This document shows, piece by piece, positions 1-5,187 of a DNA stretch of 5,696 nt. The position numbers were made by a program, and so were the translations under genes. The stretch spans positions 1 through 5,696 of the forward strand of contig JAPTUI010000485.1 in the NCBI GenBank assembly GCA_028067895.1, given 5' to 3'. The notes under the pieces were generated by a model that saw only the letters and a program-made list of their open reading frames with translations, searched no databases and had not been told where the DNA came from. This DNA comes from Pseudomonadota bacterium (GTDB lineage: Bacteria; Pseudomonadota; Gammaproteobacteria; Steroidobacterales; Steroidobacteraceae). Position 1 is the first letter of the stretch; the number at the start of each line of letters is the position of its first letter.

Positions 1-40
1 GACCGGCAAAGCGCAGCGGTTTCGCCTGCGGGAGTGGACC

Positions 41-277
41 GTGCAGAATCTGCTGGCGCGATTGATGCGCGCCCTTGGGATTGATCCGGTCAAGTTGGAG
101 CAGAGCGCACCGGCGCTGCTGCGCGAGATGCAGCGACGATGCGCGGCGTGTGAATGTCAGGAGCGGTGCGCGGCAGAGCTCGATCTGCAGGTCATCGCGT
201 CGACTTTCGATGGCTATTGCCCGAATGCGGCTGCTTTGGGCGCATTGAGCATCAGCGCACCGCTGAACTCGCGATGA
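41..277 (+). CDS. DUF6455-like small multi-cysteine protein, function unknown
   Basis: A 78-residue protein. It has an amphipathic N-terminal helix region (about residues 2-32), then the cluster C34-x2-C37-x5-C43 with an extra C39, then a C-terminal Y59-C60-P-N element. A CxxCxxxxxC cluster followed by a late Cys-x-N fits my recollection of the DUF6455 family, short proteobacterial proteins of unknown function. The four spaced cysteines could hold a metal or Fe-S centre, but that is inference. The start is GTG at 41, with GGAG at 31-34 and a 6-base spacer, which is close to ideal. The frame stays open back to base 2, so a longer N-terminus beginning outside the window cannot be excluded. The gene stands alone: nothing follows on the same strand for about 760 bases, and there is no visible link to the catabolic genes to the right. 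Confidence 0.72.
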   Translation: MQNLLARLMRALGIDPVKLEQSAPALLREMQRRCAACECQERCAAELDLQVIASTFDGYCPNAAALGALSISAPLNSR

Positions 278-1037
278 TTGGATCCGAGTTTAAAAGGGCA
301 CAGTGTGCATCGGGCGTATTGCGCACGGCAGGCGATTTTTCCGGCCGCAGAACTTGAGATCGTGTGTCACTTGGCCTGCCTGAGGGATCTTGCCTACCCG
401 CACGTGATCGGCCATGTGCGCTAACTCTCATGCACGCTGGATCTCGGGACGACTCCTGTCCACGGGGAGATCGGCTGCGCCCCGGGACGTAAGGTCGTAT
501 CGCTGAACTCGGCTTTTAGCTCCCGCGAGAATTGGGAGCACATGCGCGCTTGGCGGACATCCCAGTGCAGTGCCGCACGTCACGCCGGTCCCCGCATGCG
601 GCGAATACGCGGTTGCTATTACCGTTGAAATCGGTTACACACAAAATACCTGCCATTTATCATCAACGGCGTACGAGTCTCAATATGCGGAGCCACTGCG
701 ATATGGGTATCAGTCCAAATGGGTCTCTGCGGTCGTTCAAGCTTCCTGTCGTGGTGGACGAAATGAGCGAAGGACGGCTAGAGATCCTGGTGCAGCGGCA
801 GGCCCCAGTGGATGGCACCACCAATGGCAGCACGCGCTGGATATCAGGCTTGGGTCTGAGTACGCCACCGGATCACGGGCGGCGGGTCGCGTCAATTGGG
901 CTACCGAAGGCCACGCATGCCCGGAAGACCGTGATGGCGCGATTCCTCGAACGGTTGCACGCTAAATTATTGCGGGAGTGGATCCGGAAATTTACACGTT
1001 CCATTATTTGAAGTGCGGTAACGGGCGGGAAGTGACC
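278..1037. other. Long stretch without a convincing gene
   Basis: About 760 bases separate the DUF6455-like gene from the MFS transporter. Two overlapping rightward frames (532-1011 and 570-965) and one leftward frame (873-1181) are open, but their translations are rich in Arg, Ser and His, lack hydrophobic-core patterning and match no family I know. They also overlap one another, so I do not call them genes. I see no tRNA, no transposase fragment, no terminal inverted repeats and no CRISPR-like repeats. An AT-richer patch around 610-720 contains a weak promoter candidate, and a second one lies at about 961-1012 just before the transporter. The stretch may be a regulatory region, a decayed gene or the scar of an insertion. 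Nothing in it decides between these. Confidence 0.55.
635..663 (+). promoter_or_regulatory. Weak sigma70-like promoter candidate
   Basis: TTACAC (635-640) and TATCAT (658-663) are separated by exactly 17 bases. They match the -35 consensus at 4 of 6 positions and the -10 consensus at 5 of 6, inside an AT-richer patch of otherwise GC-rich DNA. If real, transcription would start near 670 and leave a leader of roughly 370 bases before the MFS transporter. A match of this quality can occur by chance, so this is only a candidate. Confidence 0.25.
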
Positions 1038-2246
1038 ATGAGCGACAGCGATCGGGGAATTCAAACGGCGACTGCCGCCGGTGCCCTGCAAGGCATAGGC
1101 GTCATTGCGCTCGCCTCGCTGCCTACGATGGCGATCGTCTCGCTGATTCCTAATTTTCCACAGCTCCTGCGGCACTTTCACGGCGCGCCGTACGCAGGAC
1201 TTCTGGTGCCCATGATTTTGACCATTCCCACGCTGTGCATCGCTCTTTTTTCGCCGCTCATCGGTGGTCTCGTCGACCGTTGGGGCCGACGGCCCGTCCT
1301 GTGTGTCTCGCTCGCGGTCTTTGTCATTCTCGGGGTGATTCCGGCCTTCGTCAGCAACCTCTATTGGGTGCTTGCGACGCGCCTGCCGGTCGGTCTTGCG
1401 GAGGCGGGCATCGGTGTGACGCAGAACGCGCTGCTCGGGGACTACTTCACCGGCCAGGCGCGCCAGCGCTGGCTGGGCGTTTTAAGCGTCTCCAACCCGA
1501 TTCTCGCCGCGTTACTGGTGCTCGCGGGCGGGGCGCTTGGCTCGCTGAGCTGGCACGGCCCCTTTCTTCTGTATCTTGTGGGGCTGCCCATGCTCGCGTG
1601 GACACTGGCATGGCTCCCGGAACCGAAGCGGGGCACGCTCCGGGGGACCGCCTCGAGCGCAGGCACCGATCCTTTCCCGTGGCGCGAAAGCGGCATCGTC
1701 GGCATCACCACCTTGGGCATGGCGATCCTGTATTACGTCAATGCCATTCAGCTCGGACGAGTCTTCGCCGTCCACGGAGTCGGCTCGCCAGCCGCCATCA
1801 GTCTATACGTCATAATGGCCAGTGTCGGCACCGTGCTGGGCGGTGTCGCGTTTCCCCGCGCTGCACGCCTGCGGCCTAGGATGCGATTTGTGGCGGTCTT
1901 GCTCGCGTACACGGTCGGCTATGTCTGGCTGGGGTTGGCGCCGACGGCGCTCGCCGCGCTGGTTGCAGCATTGGTGTCCTCATTTGGCAATGGCATGTCC
2001 ATTCCAGTCATGATCGGCTGGTCGCTCGAGCGGTTCGGTGTCTCCCGCCGCGGCCGCGGCATGGGAACATGGGTGGCCTGTTTCTTCGCCGGGTCGTTTT
2101 TCAGCCCGCCATTCGTCTCCGCGGTGCAGGCGATTTCCGGCTCTTTGCGGGACGCTATTGTGTGTATTGGCGCGCTCGCCGGCGTGGCCTGTGCCGTGGT
2201 CGTGGGTATTGGCGCAGTAGGGCAGCGTAGGCGGATCGGAGCCTGA
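1038..2246 (+). CDS. MFS transporter (12-TM major facilitator superfamily permease)
   Basis: A 402-residue inner-membrane permease. Twelve hydrophobic segments can be placed: about 22-42, 52-72, 86-105, 108-130, 148-170, 173-193, then a hydrophilic central loop at 194-217, then 220-240, 251-275, 282-300, 302-325, 340-362 and 374-394. MFS motif A, between TM2 and TM3, is clear at 76-86 (GGLVDRWGRRP, with D80, R81, G83, R84 and R85). A second basic loop, RFGVSRRGRG at 332-341, lies between TM10 and TM11. The ATG at 1038 is preferred because GGGCGGGAAG lies just upstream. A GTG at 978 in the same frame would add 20 hydrophilic residues with no good ribosome site. The gene is alone on its strand and converges with the C-glycoside deglycosidase genes. 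Substrate cannot be read from the sequence; a C-glycoside, aglycone or aromatic acid is a guess from the neighbourhood. Confidence 0.9.
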   Translation: MSDSDRGIQTATAAGALQGIGVIALASLPTMAIVSLIPNFPQLLRHFHGAPYAGLLVPMILTIPTLCIALFSPLIGGLVDRWGRRPVLCVSLAVFVILGVIPAFVSNLYWVLATRLPVGLAEAGIGVTQNALLGDYFTGQARQRWLGVLSVSNPILAALLVLAGGALGSLSWHGPFLLYLVGLPMLAWTLAWLPEPKRGTLRGTASSAGTDPFPWRESGIVGITTLGMAILYYVNAIQLGRVFAVHGVGSPAAISLYVIMASVGTVLGGVAFPRAARLRPRMRFVAVLLAYTVGYVWLGLAPTALAALVAALVSSFGNGMSIPVMIGWSLERFGVSRRGRGMGTWVACFFAGSFFSPPFVSAVQAISGSLRDAIVCIGALAGVACAVVVGIGAVGQRRRIGA

Positions 2247-2408
2247 TGGCCGCGGATAGCGTCAAATCAGTCCTCGCGCGCGTGGACAGTTCTCGGAAGC
2301 ACGGCAGGCGCGGCGTGGTCGGGGCGAGCACATGCGCAGTGTGACGAGGACGGTGAGCCTGCCGCCGGCGGCTTGCGGACGGAAAATACCAATCAATGCG
2401 CCGCTGGC

Positions 2409-2428
2409 CGATCCGGAGGTTCGGATCG
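2409..2428. terminator. Possible hairpin terminator between convergent genes
   Basis: A perfect 7-bp stem, CGATCCG at 2409-2415 and CGGATCG at 2422-2428, closes a 6-base loop. It lies 163 bases after the transporter stop and 108 bases beyond the deglycosidase beta-subunit stop, so it could serve either transcript. There is no T-run on either side, so it is not a canonical Rho-independent terminator. Confidence 0.3.
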
Positions 2429-2453
2429 CCGCCCGCGTTGAGCTGAGAGACCA

Positions 2454-2509
2454 GAGTCGGCCTCATCACGGGCCACCGACCGGGGGACGAGCGTAAAAGC
2501 GGCCGACTC
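2454..2509. repeat. 9-bp inverted repeat, arms 38 bases apart
   Basis: GAGTCGGCC at 2454-2462 is the exact reverse complement of GGCCGACTC at 2501-2509. Read leftward, the right arm also contains a smaller hairpin (GCCG, loop GAGT, CGGC) followed by CGCTTTT, which is a weak terminator-like arrangement for the leftward gene block. The repeat could be a folded 3' end, a protein-binding site or chance in GC-rich DNA. Confidence 0.4.
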
Positions 2510-2535
2510 CGGCAGGGGTGTGCGATTGCGCGCCT

Positions 2536-2925
2536 CTACTTCAAAACGAGCTCCTTACTGTCGTGTCCTATCAGTGGAAACGGCAGGTAGGAGATCCGCA
2601 GCCTGTCTGTCACTTCCACGCGGTGCGCGCCGGGCGCAAGTCCGCCGGCCTTGCGTACGATGACGGTGCCGATCTCACCGAATTCCCAGCGCTCGTTATA
2701 GTCGGCCTCCATCTCCGCGAGGCTCATCGGTCGCCCACGCAACACGACTGTTACGGCGTCGCGGGGGTATTTCTCTCCGTCAACCGCCACCGCCACGTCT
2801 TCAACCATCGAGACGCCGATCCCGCGGTAGTACGGCAGCCGTGTATTCAGCTGAAATCCGACCGTTCGACCGTGTTCAGTCACATTACGAAAGCCATCCT
2901 CGACAATCATGTATTTGTCAAACAC
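2536..2925 (-). CDS. carC: C-glycoside deglycosidase beta subunit (CarC/DfgB-type, DUF6379)
   Basis: A 129-residue, beta-strand-rich protein matching the small subunit of C-glycoside deglycosidase. Recognisable family features are the start FDKYMIVEDGFRN (residues 2-14), RLPYYRGIGVSMVED (29-43), ERWEFGE (78-84), GGLAPGAHRVEV (94-105) and RISYLPFP (110-117). Its length is that of a full subunit. In characterised members this subunit packs against the TIM-barrel alpha subunit and is needed for cleaving the C-C bond of 3-keto C-glycosides; it has no known activity alone. The start is GTG at 2925, with GCGGAG ahead of it and a 7-base spacer. Only 16 bases separate it from the alpha-subunit stop, so the two are almost certainly co-transcribed. 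No frameshift or truncation is seen. Some homologues may act on other 3-keto glycosides, so the exact substrate is open. The name carC here is unrelated to carbamoyl-phosphate synthase genes. Confidence 0.86.
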   Translation of the reverse strand: MFDKYMIVEDGFRNVTEHGRTVGFQLNTRLPYYRGIGVSMVEDVAVAVDGEKYPRDAVTVVLRGRPMSLAEMEADYNERWEFGEIGTVIVRKAGGLAPGAHRVEVTDRLRISYLPFPLIGHDSKELVLK

Positions 2926-2941
2926 CTAAATACTCCGCAGA

Positions 2942-3931
2942 TCACTGTTGCGCCAGCAGTCGCTCGAACATAGCGTGCTGCCGCCGTACCTGTTCGACGC
3001 TGTCGACCGGATAGGCGTCTTGTATCCAGCGATTTCCCTCGTACTCGCTCGACAGATAGCCGCTGTATGCGCCATCTATCAACACCGGGATGATTTCCTC
3101 ATACGGAATGCTGTACTCATGCATGTCGTCGACCATGTCGTAAAACTTGGCATGAATGTGATAGATGTGCGGCATGAATTCCAGCATGCGACGCGGATTC
3201 GACCAGATGATGTGACGGATGGACTCGGCGAAATGCCGGTCCATCTCGTTACCGCCCATCTTGGCGGCATCGAAAATCACGTAGTCAGGCAATACTCGCT
3301 CCTCATACGCCTCGCATACGAAGTTGACGATTCGCTCGGTGGCGCCGCTCCGCAGTGCGTGCTCGCGCATTACGCGCGGATAACGTTTCACGAAAATGCC
3401 CATATCGGGGATGTAGCCGACGTGCCGGGTGCCGGTGCGTGCGATCATTTCCGTATAGCGCATGATCCACGGATGATCGAAATGAAAGGGTGAATGAATC
3501 TCCAGACCCATCTTGACGTCGCACTCCTCGGCGATCGGAATGCAACGTTCGATCATTTCGGGCTTGACACTCACCAGGACGCGCATGACCTTGCAGCCGA
3601 GCTTTGCGCTGTGCCGCAGGTCCGTCCTGATGGATGCGATCATCTCATCGTCCGTCAGCAAGCGGTCCTTGTAGCGCTTGGTGTCGAGGAACATGTCGTG
3701 ACAGGTGGGCACCGTTCCATACTGGCGCATCCAGTCGTGCCAGCGCATGTAGAACGAGTCCGGAAGATGCGGGAATCCGGGCATCATCTGCTCGCCGATG
3801 GATTCGATCCCGTAAGCGCCCAATTTTGCGCAGGTCGCAATGCACCCCTCGAGATCGAGTGTACGCAGGAAGTATTCCTCCTGGAAGCTGTAGAGGCTGA
3901 CGCCCCGCTTGATCTGATGTTTCTGTGGCAT
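2942..3931 (-). CDS. carB: C-glycoside deglycosidase alpha subunit (CarB/DfgA-type; sugar phosphate isomerase/epimerase fold)
   Basis: A 329-residue cytoplasmic TIM-barrel protein of the AP-endonuclease-2/xylose-isomerase-like fold. It opens with strand 1 (KRGVSLYSFQEEYF, 9-22). The expected divalent-metal ligands can be assigned as E144 (LEIHSP), D176 (IPDMGIF), H260 (HIHAKF) and E296 (SSEYEG). H146, two residues after the first ligand, is a good candidate for the catalytic base. In characterised CarBC, DfgAB and DgpBC enzymes, usually with Mn2+, the complex takes a C-glycoside whose sugar is already oxidised at C3 and eliminates the aromatic aglycone, leaving an unsaturated keto sugar. The ATG at 3931 is preceded by CCAGGA. 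The beta-subunit gene follows after 16 bases, which strongly supports this reading over a generic isomerase. Assignment of ligands is by motif, not alignment. The symbol carB means the deglycosidase, not carbamoyl-phosphate synthase. Confidence 0.86.
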   Translation of the reverse strand: MPQKHQIKRGVSLYSFQEEYFLRTLDLEGCIATCAKLGAYGIESIGEQMMPGFPHLPDSFYMRWHDWMRQYGTVPTCHDMFLDTKRYKDRLLTDDEMIASIRTDLRHSAKLGCKVMRVLVSVKPEMIERCIPIAEECDVKMGLEIHSPFHFDHPWIMRYTEMIARTGTRHVGYIPDMGIFVKRYPRVMREHALRSGATERIVNFVCEAYEERVLPDYVIFDAAKMGGNEMDRHFAESIRHIIWSNPRRMLEFMPHIYHIHAKFYDMVDDMHEYSIPYEEIIPVLIDGAYSGYLSSEYEGNRWIQDAYPVDSVEQVRRQHAMFERLLAQQ

Positions 3932-4033
3932 CGTATCGTCCTGGAACTCTGGTGATTACCGTTGTGTGGGGTCAAAGTTCGGCCGGCGGCCGCCGCCCCT
4001 GTGGAGCCTCTCCTGCGGTGAGCGCCGGGGGAC
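3932..4033 (-). other. 102-bp spacer inside the leftward gene block
   Basis: This spacer splits the block into a monooxygenase/dioxygenase part and a deglycosidase part. It contains a perfect 12-base palindrome, CGGCGGCCGCCG, at 3984-3995. Read leftward, TTGACC (3974-3969) resembles a -35 box, but the only AT-rich follow-up, TAATCA, is 11 bases away, which is too close for a normal promoter. No T-run follows the palindrome, so it is not a clear terminator. Whether the deglycosidase genes have their own promoter here cannot be decided. Confidence 0.4.
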
Positions 4034-5164
4034 CTAGATCGGCTGGGCAAGAGCCGCCATGGAGGCGCGCATGATATCGGCGTGCTCCCGCTGTGAGCCC
4101 CCGGTTGCTTCGATCTCGCCCAACCGCAGGGAGTTGTGCACGACCATCCGGGCGCGCTCGAAGCGACGCCGTTGAAAGCGTGACAGCCCCGAGTCGATGG
4201 TATCCGCCGCGTCCAGTTCTTCCGCGAGCACGATCGCGTCCTCGACTCCCAACCCGGCGCCTGCGGCCAAGTGAGGGGTCGTGGCGTGGGCGGCGTCGCC
4301 GATGAGGACGGCTCGATCCTTGAACCAGGGCTCCGGCATCAGCAGCGCCTCCAGAGGACGATAGACGATCAACGACCCGGACCCGAGTTGCGCGCGAGCA
4401 TTGCGCAGCACGGGGGCGGAGAATTCGGCGAGCAGCGCATCGAGCGCGGGCACCAGTTCATGATCCGACACGATGTCATTCGTTGGCCGGAATTCCGTGA
4501 GAAACAGGTACATCTCATCCCGGGAGACCGGATTGACTCCCGCCTTGGTGCGTCCACCCATGTACATTGCGGTGCGGCGCACCTCGTCGGAGCGCCTCAT
4601 GACCGCCCGCCAGACGCCCTGCCCGGTATACCGTGGCTTGGGAGCCTGGGCCGGCCAGAGTGCTTGGCGAACCTTGGAAAACAGGCCGTCCGCGCCGATA
4701 AGCAGCTCGTACCGGCTCCTCCGGCCGTCGGTGCAGCACACCTCGACCGAATCATGGCTTAAATGGATTGACTCGAAGGTGCAGCCGAGGCGCACCAGAG
4801 TGCCGGATGCGCGGGTGGCATCCGCCAGGATCCGCGCCAGCACCGGACGCATGATGCCTGCGCCGCCCGGCACGTCCGGTCCGGCGAGGCGAGGTGTCGG
4901 CAATTCAGCGATTTTGTGCCCTTCCGCCGTGAACAAATCCACCCCGTCCGTACAACACCCCTCGGCCTGTATCCGGGGCAGTATGCCTATCGTGCCGAAG
5001 GCCCGCAGCGTGGCACCGTTGATCGTGATGCCCGCACCGTATGAGCGCCAACCAGCGTCGATCTCGACCAAGTCGACCTCGATGTTCTGCTTGCGCAACT
5101 GAATGGCAGCGGACATGCCGGAGAAGCCGCCGCCGACAATGAGCACTTTGGATAGGCTTGCCAT
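4034..5164 (-). CDS. FAD-dependent monooxygenase (group A, PHBH fold)
   Basis: A 376-residue single-component flavoprotein hydroxylase. The N-terminal dinucleotide-binding site is VLIVGGGFSG (7-16), with the ribose-binding acid E34 at the end of strand 2. The DG motif GADGLFSKVR lies at 157-166 and the GD motif at 289-310 (GDAAHATTPH followed by LGVEDA). These three motifs in this order define the family, which uses NAD(P)H and O2 to hydroxylate phenolic or other aromatic substrates. Start choice: ATG at 5164 has GAGGGG with a 6-base spacer. An ATG at 5188 overlaps the upstream stop as TGATG but has only AAAGG three bases away; it would add eight residues. The neighbours suggest hydroxylation of an aglycone released by the deglycosidase, making a catechol-like substrate for the dioxygenase. 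This is not the sugar C3-oxidase of known C-glycoside pathways, which belongs to a different flavoprotein family (GMC). Confidence 0.88.
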   Translation of the reverse strand: MASLSKVLIVGGGFSGMSAAIQLRKQNIEVDLVEIDAGWRSYGAGITINGATLRAFGTIGILPRIQAEGCCTDGVDLFTAEGHKIAELPTPRLAGPDVPGGAGIMRPVLARILADATRASGTLVRLGCTFESIHLSHDSVEVCCTDGRRSRYELLIGADGLFSKVRQALWPAQAPKPRYTGQGVWRAVMRRSDEVRRTAMYMGGRTKAGVNPVSRDEMYLFLTEFRPTNDIVSDHELVPALDALLAEFSAPVLRNARAQLGSGSLIVYRPLEALLMPEPWFKDRAVLIGDAAHATTPHLAAGAGLGVEDAIVLAEELDAADTIDSGLSRFQRRRFERARMVVHNSLRLGEIEATGGSQREHADIMRASMAALAQPI

Positions 5165-5170
5165 GTGCTG

Positions 5171-5176
5171 CCCCTC
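5171..5176 (-). promoter_or_regulatory. Ribosome binding site deciding the monooxygenase start
   Basis: GAGGGG on the minus strand lies six bases before ATG 5164. It is stronger and better placed than the AAAGG before the alternative ATG at 5188. The site lies just past the stop codon of the upstream dioxygenase-like gene, so reinitiation after that stop could also feed it. Confidence 0.5.
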
Positions 5177-5187
5177 GATCCGACTCA

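Larger units (their letters stand above)
2247..2535. other. Gap between convergent genes, with inverted repeats
   Basis: These 289 bases lie between the 3' ends of the MFS gene and the deglycosidase beta-subunit gene. They hold two inverted repeats (listed separately) and a 12-base palindrome at 2361-2372. Two short rightward frames begin with ATG at 2246 (overlapping the transporter stop codon, about 32 codons) and at 2332 (54 codons, ending at 2496). Neither resembles a known family nor has a persuasive ribosome site, so they are not called as genes. Transcription termination from both sides is the most likely role. Confidence 0.5.

Noticed and set aside
261..511. An 11-base direct repeat, CGCTGAACTCG, at 261-271 and 501-511
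   Set aside because: Several exact 11-base matches are expected by chance in a window this long, and nothing flanks the copies to suggest an insertion or attachment site.
532..1011. Open rightward frame of 159 codons
   Set aside because: Low-complexity, Arg/Ser/His-rich translation with no recognisable domain, overlapped by another open frame of similar quality.
978..1037. N-terminal extension of the MFS transporter from GTG 978
   Set aside because: The added 20 residues are hydrophilic and atypical for the family, and ATG 1038 has a good ribosome binding site.
2047..2060. 14-base palindrome GCCGCGGCCGCGGC
   Set aside because: It lies inside the transporter gene and encodes the basic loop SRRGRG; GC-rich Arg and Gly codons explain it.
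2332..2496. Short rightward frame of 54 codons in the convergent gap
   Set aside because: No family resemblance and no persuasive ribosome site; the gap is better explained by 3' end structure.
2948..3493. Open rightward frame opposite the deglycosidase alpha subunit
   Set aside because: It is the antisense shadow of a well-supported gene, and its translation has no recognisable domain.
4271..5102. Open rightward frames opposite the monooxygenase
   Set aside because: They mirror a gene with clear FAD motifs on the other strand, and long antisense frames are common in GC-rich genes.
4034..5164. Reading the flavoprotein as the sugar C3-oxidase of the C-glycoside pathway
   Set aside because: The DG and GD motifs place it in the PHBH-fold monooxygenases, whereas known C-glycoside 3-oxidases are GMC-type or NAD-dependent enzymes.
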